From Kitasatospora sp. NBC_01250 (GTDB lineage Bacteria > Actinomycetota > Actinomycetes > Streptomycetales > Streptomycetaceae): a stretch of DNA of 64,000 bases. A model generated the notes under the pieces. It made no database searches. It was not told where the DNA came from and worked only from the letters and a program-made list of their open reading frames with translations. Below, piece by piece: positions 15,463-23,979 of this stretch. The position numbers were made by a program, and so were the translations under genes. Where the stretch lies: NCBI RefSeq assembly GCF_036226465.1, contig NZ_CP108476.1, forward strand, positions 6,758,001 to 6,822,000. Reading direction: 5' to 3'. The first letter of the stretch is position 1. Each line of letters begins with the position of its first letter.

Positions 15463-17550
15463 GTGCGTTCCTCGTCCGATCCGCTCCCGTCCGGGGATCC
15501 GCCGCCCCTGGTGTACCCCGTCGCGCCGCGCGGGGAGACGGTCGAGCGGCTGGGGGAGCGTGCGGTCGCCGATCCCTACCGCCTGCTGGAGGACGCCGCG
15601 CACCCCGACACCCGGCGCTGGTCGGCCGCGCAGGACGACCTGTTCCGCCGCGTCGCCCGCGGCTGGCCGGGGATCGGGGCGTTCCGGAGTGCGCTGGAGC
15701 GGCTGACCGCCTTCGAGCAGCCCGGTGTGCCGCGCTTCGCCGGGGGCCGCGTCTTCTGCACCGTGCGCGCGCCGGACGGCGGGCAGCCCGTGCTGGTGGT
15801 CGAGGAGGCGGGCGGGCGCCGGGTGCTGGTCGACCCGGGCGGGCGCGGTGTGCTCGGCGGCTGGTCGCCGGATCCCACCGGGCGGCTGGTCGCCTACCAG
15901 GGAGCCCGCTCCCAGGGCGCCGGCGCGGGCTCGACGCGGTACACGCTGCGGATCCTGGAGGTGGCCACCGGGCGGCTGGTGGACGCGCCGATCGACGGCT
16001 GCCGGTACGGCACCGTCGCCTGGACGGCCGACGCCGACGCCTTCTACTACAGCCGCGGCACCGAGGACGGCGGCGAACTGCTCCACCTGCACCGGCTCGG
16101 GCGGCCGGTGGACCAGGAGGTCTTCGGCGCCGGACTGCCGGCGGGCACTCGACTGGACGCCACCACCGGTGCGCCGGGCCGGACGCTGGTGGTGACCGCC
16201 ACCGGTGGCCGGGGCGCCGGCCACCGGCTCTGGGTCGCCGACCTGCGCCAGGGCCCGCTGGAGCGACCGCAGTTGCGCGAGCAACTGATCGAGGACTGGG
16301 GCGCGGGCCTGCCCTGGCCGGCTGCCGACGGCACGCTCTACCTGCTCGACCGGGACCGGGCACCGCACGGACGGCTGCTCGCCGCGGCCCCCGGTGCGCC
16401 GGTGCGGACCCTGCTGGCCGGGGACGAGCACACCCGGCTGGACTCCTTCGCGGTGCTCGACGGCGCCGGGCTCCCGGCGCCCGAGCTGCTCGTGCTGCGG
16501 TCGAGCGGCAGCCGCTCCCTGCTCACCCGTCACCGGCTCGACAGCGGTGCGGCGTTGGGAGCGGTCGAGCTGCCAGGGCCGGGCGTGGTGGCCGGGTTGA
16601 CCCGCGCCGCGGACGGCCGGGGGGCCTGGTTCGGCTACGCCGACCCGCGTACCCCGCAGGGCGTGCACCGCTACGACGCCGCTGCCGGCCGCCGCACGCT
16701 CTGGCGCGCGGGCGGGCGCTCGGGGCCGGGTGCCCCCGAGGTCCTGGTGACCGAGCTCGGCTACCCCGCCGCCGACGGGTCACCGGTGCGGCTGCTGCTG
16801 ACCCGCCCGGCCGCCGCCCCCGCCGGGCCGCTGCCCACCATCCTCCAGGCCCACGGTGCCTTCGGTGCAGCGCAGTTGGCCGGCTACCACGCGGCGGCGC
16901 TGGCCTGGGCGGAGCGCGGCGGGCAGTTCGCGGTGGCCGGTGTGCGCGGTGGCGGCGAGGAGGGCGCCGACTGGCGCCGCGCGGGGATGCGCGAGCAGAA
17001 GCAGCAGGGCATCGACGACTTCAGCGCGGCCGCGCAGTACCTGCTGGACACCGGTCGCTGCGCCCCCGGGCGGCTGGGTGCGCTGGGCCGGGGCGCGGGC
17101 GGCGGTCTGCTGGTGGGCGCGGCGCTGACCCAGCGGCCCGAGCTGTTCGGCGCGGTGGCCCTCTCGGCGGCGCTGCTGGACATGGCCCGCTATCAGCTGA
17201 GCGGCCACGGCCCCTACTGGACGGAGGAGTTCGGCTCCCGCGAGGAGCCCAGGGAGCTGGACTGGCTGCTCGGCTACTCGCCGTACCACCACGTGCGCCC
17301 CGGCACGGCCTACCCCGCCGTGCTGCTGACGGCCTTCGAGGCGGACGAGCGGGTGGACGCGCTGCACGCCCGCAAGATGTGCGCCGCCCTGCAGCAGGCG
17401 AGCAGTTCGGGGCGCCCGGTGCTGCTGCGCCGGGCGGCCGGACCGGGCCGCGGTGCGGGGGCCCGCGGCGGCCGGCCGGCCCGGTCGGCCCAACTGGCGG
17501 AGCTGCTGGCGTTCTTCGCGGAGTTCCTGGAGCTGCCGGCGGCCGGCTGA
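15463..17550 (+). CDS. Prolyl oligopeptidase (S9A) homologue lacking catalytic Ser and His
   Basis: A 695-residue protein with the full S9A layout: a short N-terminal segment (VADPYRLLEDAAHPDTRRW), a beta-propeller to about residue 420, and a C-terminal alpha/beta-hydrolase domain. Family landmarks are kept, such as QAHGAFG, VRGGGEEGADWRRAG and GIDDFSAAAQYLL. The nucleophile motif, normally GGSNGGLLV, reads RGAGGGLLV, with Ala545 at the Ser position. The catalytic-His motif AGHGAG reads AGPGRG, with Pro661 at the His position. The Asp of ADERV (628) remains. The frame is intact with no stop, so this looks like a maintained pseudoenzyme. Activity as a peptidase is unlikely. Binding of peptides or a regulatory role is possible. 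Confidence 0.85.
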   Translation: MRSSSDPLPSGDPPPLVYPVAPRGETVERLGERAVADPYRLLEDAAHPDTRRWSAAQDDLFRRVARGWPGIGAFRSALERLTAFEQPGVPRFAGGRVFCTVRAPDGGQPVLVVEEAGGRRVLVDPGGRGVLGGWSPDPTGRLVAYQGARSQGAGAGSTRYTLRILEVATGRLVDAPIDGCRYGTVAWTADADAFYYSRGTEDGGELLHLHRLGRPVDQEVFGAGLPAGTRLDATTGAPGRTLVVTATGGRGAGHRLWVADLRQGPLERPQLREQLIEDWGAGLPWPAADGTLYLLDRDRAPHGRLLAAAPGAPVRTLLAGDEHTRLDSFAVLDGAGLPAPELLVLRSSGSRSLLTRHRLDSGAALGAVELPGPGVVAGLTRAADGRGAWFGYADPRTPQGVHRYDAAAGRRTLWRAGGRSGPGAPEVLVTELGYPAADGSPVRLLLTRPAAAPAGPLPTILQAHGAFGAAQLAGYHAAALAWAERGGQFAVAGVRGGGEEGADWRRAGMREQKQQGIDDFSAAAQYLLDTGRCAPGRLGALGRGAGGGLLVGAALTQRPELFGAVALSAALLDMARYQLSGHGPYWTEEFGSREEPRELDWLLGYSPYHHVRPGTAYPAVLLTAFEADERVDALHARKMCAALQQASSSGRPVLLRRAAGPGRGAGARGGRPARSAQLAELLAFFAEFLELPAAG

Positions 17551-17573
17551 CCCGGGCCGGTGCTGCCGTGCCG

Positions 17574-18764
17574 TCAGGCGCTGGCCGGGGTGCTCGGGGC
17601 AGTGCGCGGGGTGCCTGGGGCGGCGTTCGGGGTGCTCGGGGTGGCGGTCGAGGAGGGCAGCTGCGCCCACTGCCGGCCGAGCCAGGCCAGCGCCGGCGGG
17701 ATCTCGCGGCCCCAGGTGTGGAAGTTGTGGCCGCCGCTGTTCAGCGTGATGGTGGAGAGCTTGGTGGGCGCCTTGAAGGCGGCCACCATCTGCTGGGTGG
17801 CCCGGTAGTTGTCCTCGTTCGGGCTGGTGGCCAGCAGCAGCGAGACCGGCACCGCGGGGGCGTTCTGCAGCCGCCAGAGCAGGTCGTTCTCCCGCTTGAG
17901 CTGCTCGCTGCCGCCGAACAGGTCACCGGTGGTCGGGTCGTTGCTCACGTTGTAGTCGGCGGAGAGCGCGATCGCCGCACCGTAGGCGTCCGGCTTGCGC
18001 AGCGCGAACTTCAGCGCGCAGTAGCCGCCGGTGGAGTCGCCCATCGCGGCGTGCGCACCGGCCTGCGGGTCGATCCGGTAGCCGGTGGCCAGCGCCTTGG
18101 GCAGGTCGTCGGTGAAGAAGGTCTCCACCTGCGGGCCGTTCGGCACGTCCATGCACTCGGTGTCCCGGTTGGCGATCGGCGAGGGCCGCATCATCACCAG
18201 CACGGTGGGCGGCAGCTCCTTGGCGTTGATCGCCTTCAGGGTGCTGGCCGGGTACTGCATCAGCGAGATCAGCTTCTCGGCCGAGCCGGGGTAGCCGGAG
18301 AGGATCAGCGCCATCGGGAACTTCTTGTCGGCGTAGGCCGGCTGGAAGTACTGCGGCGGCAGGTAGACGTAGGCCTGGTTGGTCAGCCCCGAGCGGGCGC
18401 CGGTCAGCTCGACGTTCTGGATCACCCCGGAGCGGTCCTCGGCCGAGCCCTGCGAGGAGTAGAACTTCTGCTCGCCGGTCACCGAGAGTCCGTTGCTCGG
18501 CTTGTGGTCCACCACCGTGCCGGGACCCCCGGCGGTGCCGAGCAGGTCGGTCCAGGTGGTGTAGAAGCCGAAGTAGGAGTTGGCCACCAGCGCCATCGCG
18601 ACCAGCACCAGCGCCTGGGTGCCGAGGAAGGCGCCGAGCCGCCCGAGCACCGCCTTGACGCCCTTGCCGCCGAGCCTGGGCCAGAGCCAGATGGTCACGA
18701 CGAAGGCCGCCACAGCCAGCAGCGAGGCGATGATCTGCAGGGGGAGTCCGGTCAGCGCGAGCAC
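17574..18764 (-). CDS. Membrane-anchored esterase (antigen 85/EsteraseD-type alpha/beta hydrolase)
   Basis: A 396-residue protein with two N-terminal hydrophobic segments (residues ~1-30 and ~42-65) and an extracytoplasmic hydrolase domain. The nucleophile is in GDSTGGYCALKFAL (Ser after GD), the acid is probably in the ATSPNEDNY region, and the His is in SGGHNFHTW. This matches the mycolyltransferase-like esterase family common in actinomycetes, which acts on acyl esters at the cell surface. The GTG at 18764 starts the first membrane segment. The tail is Ser/Thr/Pro-rich. It converges with the preceding oligopeptidase homologue, with only 23 bp between the genes. Confidence 0.8.
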   Translation of the reverse strand: MLALTGLPLQIIASLLAVAAFVVTIWLWPRLGGKGVKAVLGRLGAFLGTQALVLVAMALVANSYFGFYTTWTDLLGTAGGPGTVVDHKPSNGLSVTGEQKFYSSQGSAEDRSGVIQNVELTGARSGLTNQAYVYLPPQYFQPAYADKKFPMALILSGYPGSAEKLISLMQYPASTLKAINAKELPPTVLVMMRPSPIANRDTECMDVPNGPQVETFFTDDLPKALATGYRIDPQAGAHAAMGDSTGGYCALKFALRKPDAYGAAIALSADYNVSNDPTTGDLFGGSEQLKRENDLLWRLQNAPAVPVSLLLATSPNEDNYRATQQMVAAFKAPTKLSTITLNSGGHNFHTWGREIPPALAWLGRQWAQLPSSTATPSTPNAAPGTPRTAPSTPASA

Positions 18765-18939
18765 CCGGCGATCCTATGGGACGATACGCGCGGCCGTCGG
18801 CGGCCCCCTCGGCCGGGCCCCTCCGGCACCGGTCGGGGCCACCGCGCACCGCCGCGGCCAGCGGCATTGACCCGGTCAGTCCGGTTTTGAGACGCTGTGC
18901 GGCGCACCCGCACGCCAGGGCCATTTGGGGGGCTTCACC

Positions 18940-19926
18940 TTGCACGGTTCAGCACGCACCACCAGCACCGCTGAGCGGAGTCTCGTCCGTCGGCCGCTGC
19001 GCCACGCCGCGGTCCTCACCGGTGCACTGCTCCTGGTCACCGCCTGCAGCTCGACCCATGCGAGCAGCAGCGCGAACGGCGACGGTGGGGCCGATTCGAT
19101 CGGCACCATGGCGCCCAGCAGTCCCACTCCCTACACCGTCCCGTACGGCATCACGCTGAGCGGCGCCATCGGCCCGGTCAACGACGCGCTCGCGAAGCTG
19201 ACCCAGGCCGGCAGCGTGGACGACCTGAACGGCGACCTGGCCACTGCCCAGCAGGCCGCGAGCACCGCCTCGCAGTCGCTGTCGGGCGCCAACCCGCCCC
19301 CCAGCGTCTCCGACGCCAACCGCCAGCTGTCGGTGGCGCTGGACACGCTGGCCACCAACCTCGGCGCGGTGCAGACCGACATCGGCGACGACAAGGTCTG
19401 CGCCACCTCCTCCGCGCTCGCCGAGACCGGCGCGGCGCAGGGCCTCAAGGACGTGCCCACCGCGCTGCAGACCCTGGCGCAGGGCGGCTACACCACCACC
19501 TTCAACGTGCCGCAGACCCCGCAGCAGCAGCAACGCGCCCTGAGCAACGGCGCGTTGGTGCGCCAGGGGGCGAACGACGGGGCCGGCGAGCTGACCGTGG
19601 ACAACAGCGGCGGCACGGTGGACGCCGTGCTGACCCTGGTCAAGGGCGGCCAGTCGGCCTACTCCTTCTACGTGGTCAAGGGCCAGAGCGCGAAGCTGAC
19701 CGGCATCGAGGACGGCACGTACGACATGTACTTCGCCGGCGGCTTCGACTGGGACGACGCCAGCAAGAAGTTCACCGAGAACTGCGACTACACCAAGTTC
19801 GACGACAGCACCGACTTCACCACCACCAGCACCACGTACTCCACCGTCAAGATCACCCTGCAGCCGGTGGTCGGCGGCAACGCCAGCACCTCCACGGTGC
19901 CGCCCGGCTCCTACCCGATGCCGTAG
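18940..19926 (+). CDS. Secreted lipoprotein of unknown function
   Basis: A protein of about 328 residues with a lipoprotein signal ending in VTAC, followed by a Ser-rich linker. Residues ~60-200 are helical with regularly spaced Ala and Gln (DLATAQQAASTASQSL). Residues ~220-328 look like a beta-rich domain with many Thr, Tyr and Asp (NGALVRQGANDGAGELTVDN in part, later DGTYDMYFAGGFDWD). I prefer the TTG at 18940, 7 bp after a GGGGGG run, over the TTG at 18925, which overlaps that run. I do not recognise the family. Location outside the membrane is well supported; the role is not known. Confidence 0.7.
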   Translation: MHGSARTTSTAERSLVRRPLRHAAVLTGALLLVTACSSTHASSSANGDGGADSIGTMAPSSPTPYTVPYGITLSGAIGPVNDALAKLTQAGSVDDLNGDLATAQQAASTASQSLSGANPPPSVSDANRQLSVALDTLATNLGAVQTDIGDDKVCATSSALAETGAAQGLKDVPTALQTLAQGGYTTTFNVPQTPQQQQRALSNGALVRQGANDGAGELTVDNSGGTVDAVLTLVKGGQSAYSFYVVKGQSAKLTGIEDGTYDMYFAGGFDWDDASKKFTENCDYTKFDDSTDFTTTSTTYSTVKITLQPVVGGNASTSTVPPGSYPMP

Positions 19927-19969
19927 GCCGCACCGGCCGCGCCCACCCTGCTGATCCCACCGATCCCGC

Positions 19970-21997
19970 TCACCCCGCCGTGCGCGGGATCCGCTGCTCC
20001 CAGTCCCGCTCGAAGACCACCGCGCCGCCCTCCCAGGCGGTCAGGTGGCTGCGCGCCGTGAACGCCTCGGCGTCGCAGCCGATCTCCGAGCGGGTCTGCA
20101 CGGTCACGTCCCAGCCGTCCTCGGGCCGCTCCAGGCGGATCGTCCAGGCGGCCCGGGCGGCGGCGGAGAGCGGGTCGTCCTCGCGGATCCGGTAGGTCTC
20201 CAGCGCCTGCTCGGTGCAGATCAGGCCGTCGGGGTAGGCGCGCGAGCCCTGGTGGCTGGGGTCCACCTCCAGGCGCCACTCGCCCGCCGCCACGTCCTGC
20301 ACCACCAGCCGCTCGGGCCGCGGGTCGCTCGCGGTGGTGTGCCGCACCTCCGGCCCGGCGGCCTGCTCGGGCTCGGCGAAGGCGATCGGCGCCCGCCCCA
20401 CGTCGGCGGCCAGGTGGCGCACCGGCAGCATCAGCGCGCTGTGGCCCGGGTCGACCTCGAACCCGGCGGCCCCGGGCTGCGGCCAGACCCACGGCCAGTA
20501 CGCCGAGGAGAGCGCGAGCCGGATCCGGTGCCCGGGCGCAAAGGCGTGCGCGATGCCGGAGAGTTCGAGGGCCACCTCGGCCACCGCGCCCGGCTCCCAG
20601 AGCACCGCCTGCTCGCGCCCCTGCCGGGTGGCGAGGTTGAGCACGCCGCGGGTGACCAGCCTGGCCGAGCCGTCCGGGGCCACGTCGCAGAGCCGGGCCA
20701 CCACCTGCCCGCGGGCCGCCGGGCAGCGCAGCCGCAGCTGGAGCGTGGGGCGGCCGAGGATCTCCAGCCGCTCGGCCAGCGGCGAGGTGTCGAAGCAGAC
20801 CGAGCGGCCGTCCTCCGCGCGCTGGTCGGGCGGCAGGTCGGCGGCGGCGCCGACCGGGCGGTAGCGCCCGGCGTCGGTCCCGGTGTGCTGCGGCGAGCGG
20901 ACCGGCACGAAGCGCTCGCCCTCGGGGGTGCCCGCGGTGCGCAGCGTGTCCGCCAGGCCGTAGTGGATCTCCCGCACGTCGTCGGAGGGCCACTGGTCCT
21001 CGCCGATCCAGCGCCCGGCAAGGTCCCCGGTGGCGCCGGGCGGCGCCGGCTCGGGCATCCAGCTGCGCAGCCGGGGCTCGGCCATGATCCCGGTCTCCTG
21101 GTCCTTCAGCCACTGGTCCCACCAGCGCAGCGTCTCCTGGAGGAACCCGATCGCCGGGCCCGGCGGCAGACCGCGGTCGGGGTACTGGTGCGGCCAGGGG
21201 CCGATCAGCCCGCGCACCGGCCCCCGCAGGTGCTCGACCAGGCGCAGCACGGTGTCCCGGTGCGGATCGGCCCAGCCGCCCACGGCCAGCACCGCGGCCC
21301 CGATCGCCCCGTACCGTTCGCCGACGCTGCCGTGGCGCCAGTAGTCGTCGCGGGTCTGGTGGCTCAGCCAGGCGTGGCTGTGCGGTTCCAGCGCGGCCAG
21401 CCGGGCCAGCCAGAGCCGCCGCCACTGATCGCCGACGTAGCGGGGGTCCGGCGGGCGGGCGGCGAGTGCGAGCAGGCCGGCCGACCGGGCGTGCAGGTCC
21501 GCGCCGAGCACCGAACCGCCGAGGTAGCGCGCGTCGTTGTCGTAGCGGTCGTCGGTGGCGCAGACGGCGACCACGGCGCGCAGCGGTGCGGGGGCCAGCG
21601 CGGCCAGCTGCAGTGCGCCGGTGCCGCCCCAGCCGATCCCGAACACGCCGACGCGACCGGTGCACCAGGGCCGTGCGGCCAGCCACTCGACCACCGCGAC
21701 GCCGTCGGCCAGCTCCTGGGCGTCGTGCTCCCCGCCGGGCAGGCCGCCCGAGTTGCCGTGGCCGCGGATGTCCACCCGCACGCTCGCGTAGCCGTGGCCG
21801 GCGTACCAGGGGTGGCGCTCGGCGTCGCGCGGGGCGGTCCAGTCGGTCAGCCGGTAGGGCAGGTACTCCAGCAGCGCGGGCACCGGCTCCTCGGTGACGG
21901 GGCGCCAGAGGCGGGCGTACAGCTCGACGCCGTCGGCCATCGGGATCCGCAGGTCCTCGCGGGTGATCCGGTACGGGTACGCGTCGGGGTGTCGCAT
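19970..21997 (-). CDS. CocE/NonD-family hydrolase homologue lacking the catalytic Ser
   Basis: A protein of about 675 residues with the CocE layout: an N-terminal alpha/beta-hydrolase domain, then a C-terminal jelly-roll domain (GRPTLQLRLRC, HRIRLALSSAYWPWVWPQPG). Family motifs VRVDIRGHGNSGG and PWCTGRVGVFGI are kept. The nucleophile motif, normally GISWGG or GISYGG, reads GIGWGG, so the Ser position is Gly122. The Asp of GGWADPHRD and the His of IGPWPHQYPD remain. The ATG at 21997 has GGGAGGA just upstream. Related active enzymes cleave esters or acyl-peptides (cocaine esterase, X-Pro dipeptidyl peptidase). With Gly at the nucleophile, classical hydrolysis is not expected. It is divergent from an FAD dehydrogenase gene. 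Confidence 0.85.
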   Translation of the reverse strand: MRHPDAYPYRITREDLRIPMADGVELYARLWRPVTEEPVPALLEYLPYRLTDWTAPRDAERHPWYAGHGYASVRVDIRGHGNSGGLPGGEHDAQELADGVAVVEWLAARPWCTGRVGVFGIGWGGTGALQLAALAPAPLRAVVAVCATDDRYDNDARYLGGSVLGADLHARSAGLLALAARPPDPRYVGDQWRRLWLARLAALEPHSHAWLSHQTRDDYWRHGSVGERYGAIGAAVLAVGGWADPHRDTVLRLVEHLRGPVRGLIGPWPHQYPDRGLPPGPAIGFLQETLRWWDQWLKDQETGIMAEPRLRSWMPEPAPPGATGDLAGRWIGEDQWPSDDVREIHYGLADTLRTAGTPEGERFVPVRSPQHTGTDAGRYRPVGAAADLPPDQRAEDGRSVCFDTSPLAERLEILGRPTLQLRLRCPAARGQVVARLCDVAPDGSARLVTRGVLNLATRQGREQAVLWEPGAVAEVALELSGIAHAFAPGHRIRLALSSAYWPWVWPQPGAAGFEVDPGHSALMLPVRHLAADVGRAPIAFAEPEQAAGPEVRHTTASDPRPERLVVQDVAAGEWRLEVDPSHQGSRAYPDGLICTEQALETYRIREDDPLSAAARAAWTIRLERPEDGWDVTVQTRSEIGCDAEAFTARSHLTAWEGGAVVFERDWEQRIPRTAG

Positions 21998-22174
21998 GCG
22001 GTCCTCCCGGGGGCGGCTAGGCGTGGTGCCGAAACCGACAGTAGCGGACATACCGGTGCATTCAGCGGTCCGTCGACGGCCGAGGGACCGTCAGAGTGGC
22101 CGCCGACGTGGCCGTTGACGAGGGCGAAGCGCAGGCACGAGGATCGGGAAACGGGCTGCGCGAAGGAGAACCCC

Positions 22175-23845
22175 ATGGCACTGGACGCCGACGTCATCGT
22201 GATCGGAGCCGGCCTGGCGGGCCTGGCCGCCACCGCCGAACTCGCCGACGCGGGGCGCACGGTGATCCTGCTCGACCAGGAGCCGGCCGCCTCCCTCGGC
22301 GGCCAGGCGCACTGGTCCTTCGGCGGCCTGTTCCTGGTCGACTCGCCCGAGCAGCGCCGGCTGCGGATCCGCGACTCCTACGAACTGGCCTGGCAGGACT
22401 GGCTCGGCACGGCCGGCTTCGACCGGCCCGAGGACAACTGGCCGCGCCAGTGGGCCAAGGCCTACCTGGACTTCGCCGCGGGCGAGAAGCGCGCCTGGCT
22501 GCACGCGCAGGGGGTGCGGTTCTTCCCGGTGGTCGGCTGGGCGGAGCGCGGCGGGCTGCTGGCCAGCGGCCCCGGCAACTCGGTGCCGCGCTTCCACATC
22601 ACCTGGGGCACCGGCCCCGGCCTGGTCGAGCCGTTCGCCCGCCGGGTGCGGGCCGCCGTCGCCAAGGGGCTGGTGCGCCCGCTCTTCCGGCACCGGGTGA
22701 CCGGACTGGCGAGCACCGCGGGCGTCACCGACACGGTGCGCGGCGAGGTGCTGGTGCCCAGCGGCGTGGCGCGCGGGGTGGCCAGCTCCCGCGCGGTGGC
22801 CGGCGCCTTCGAGCTGCGCGCGCAGGCGGTGGTGATCGCCTCGGGCGGCATCGGCGGCAACCACGAACTGGTCCGCAAGGCCTGGCCGGCCCGGCTCGGC
22901 ACCCCGCCCGCGCGCCTGCTCAGCGGCGTGCCCGCGCACGTCGACGGGCTGATGCAGCAGGTGGCCGGTGCGGCCGGCGGACACCTGGTCAACGGTGACC
23001 GGATGTGGCACTACACCGAGGGCATCGAGAACTGGAACCCGGTCTGGGCCCGGCACGGCATCCGGATCCTGCCCGGGCCCTCCTCGCTCTGGCTGGACGC
23101 CCGCGGCAACCGGCTGCCGGTGCCGCTCTTCCCCGGCTTCGACACCCTGGGCACGCTCGAGTACATCCGGCGCACCGGGTACGACCACACCTGGTTCGTG
23201 CTCACCCAGAAGATCATCGAGAAGGAGTTCGCGCTCTCCGGCTCCGAGCAGAACCCGGACCTGACGGGCCGTAGCCCCCGCAAGGTGCTCGGCCGCGCGC
23301 TGCCCGGCGCGCCCGGGCCGGTGGAGGCGTTCAAGAAGTACGGGGCGGACTTCGTGGTCGCCGAGCGGCTCGGCGACCTGGTGCGCGGGATGAACCGGCT
23401 GGTCGACTCCTCCGGAGCGGGCGAGGAGCTGATCGAGGAGGCCGCGCTGCGCCGCGAGATCGAGGCGCGCGACCGCGAGATCGCCAACCCGTTCGGCAAG
23501 GACCTCCAGGTCGGCGCGATCCACGGCGCCCGCCGCTACCTCGGCGACAAGCTGGTGCGCACCGCCGCCCCGCACCGGCTGCTCGACCCCAAGGCCGGCC
23601 CGCTGATCGCGGTGCGGCTGCACGTGCTCACCCGCAAGTCGCTCGGCGGCCTCGAAACCGACCTGTCCGCCCGGGTGCTGCGCGCCGACGGCTCGGTGCT
23701 GGAGGGCGTCTACGCGGCCGGCGAGGTGGCCGGCTTCGGCGGCGGCGGGATGCACGGCTACCGCTCGCTGGAGGGCACCTTCCTCGGCGGCTGCCTCTTC
23801 TCCGGCCGCACGGCGGGCCGCGCGGCGGCCGAAGCGACGGCTTAG
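22175..23845 (+). CDS. FAD-binding dehydrogenase (KstD/fumarate reductase flavoprotein family)
   Basis: A 556-residue flavoprotein. The N-terminal dinucleotide fold reads VIVIGAGLAGLAATAELADAG, quoted from its core GAGLAGLAA, and is followed by GGQAHWSFGGLFLV. The C-terminal FAD motif is GVYAAGEVAGFGGGGMHG. This is the family of 3-ketosteroid delta-1-dehydrogenases and flavocytochrome c. Many actinobacterial members of this length are simply annotated FAD-binding dehydrogenase with unknown substrate. AAGGAGAA lies 4 bp before the ATG. A hairpin that begins at the stop codon probably ends the transcript. The divergent neighbour is the CocE homologue. Confidence 0.85.
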   Translation: MALDADVIVIGAGLAGLAATAELADAGRTVILLDQEPAASLGGQAHWSFGGLFLVDSPEQRRLRIRDSYELAWQDWLGTAGFDRPEDNWPRQWAKAYLDFAAGEKRAWLHAQGVRFFPVVGWAERGGLLASGPGNSVPRFHITWGTGPGLVEPFARRVRAAVAKGLVRPLFRHRVTGLASTAGVTDTVRGEVLVPSGVARGVASSRAVAGAFELRAQAVVIASGGIGGNHELVRKAWPARLGTPPARLLSGVPAHVDGLMQQVAGAAGGHLVNGDRMWHYTEGIENWNPVWARHGIRILPGPSSLWLDARGNRLPVPLFPGFDTLGTLEYIRRTGYDHTWFVLTQKIIEKEFALSGSEQNPDLTGRSPRKVLGRALPGAPGPVEAFKKYGADFVVAERLGDLVRGMNRLVDSSGAGEELIEEAALRREIEARDREIANPFGKDLQVGAIHGARRYLGDKLVRTAAPHRLLDPKAGPLIAVRLHVLTRKSLGGLETDLSARVLRADGSVLEGVYAAGEVAGFGGGGMHGYRSLEGTFLGGCLFSGRTAGRAAAEATA

Positions 23846-23871
23846 AGGGTCCCCCTACTGGCGGACCCTCT
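23844..23871 (+). terminator. Terminator after the FAD dehydrogenase gene
   Basis: A perfect 9-bp stem (AGAGGGTCC / GGACCCTCT) with a 10-base loop. The left arm includes the end of the stop codon. It is followed by TTGG and not by a T run, as is common in GC-rich actinomycetes. Confidence 0.7.
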
Positions 23872-23928
23872 TGGCAAACGGATTGATCACAAGTCAGTGA
23901 CACGCAGGCCACCGACTCGTCGGTAGCT

Positions 23929-23961
23929 GTTCATCGAGCGTCCGAGCGGTGTACCTCAACG
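23929..23961 (+). promoter_or_regulatory. Candidate PHO box (PhoP site)
   Basis: Three adjacent 11-bp units, GTTCATCGAGC, GTCCGAGCGGT and GTACCTCAACG, fit the 11-bp period of Streptomyces PhoP direct repeats, though only the first matches the GTTCA core well. It lies directly upstream of an exported phosphatase gene, a typical PhoP target. Confidence 0.35.
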
Positions 23962-23979
23962 GCTGGCAAAGTCCCCCGC

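Noticed and set aside
15408..18890. A 1160-codon plus-strand frame overlapping the oligopeptidase homologue and the esterase
   Set aside because: The translation is low-complexity Arg/Gly/Ala. Another frame on the same strand encodes a clear S9A fold and the opposite strand encodes the esterase.
20045..22174. An in-frame upstream extension of the FAD dehydrogenase through the CocE gene
   Set aside because: It is antisense to a conserved protein and is Gly/Arg/His-rich; AAGGAGAA just before 22175 marks the real start.
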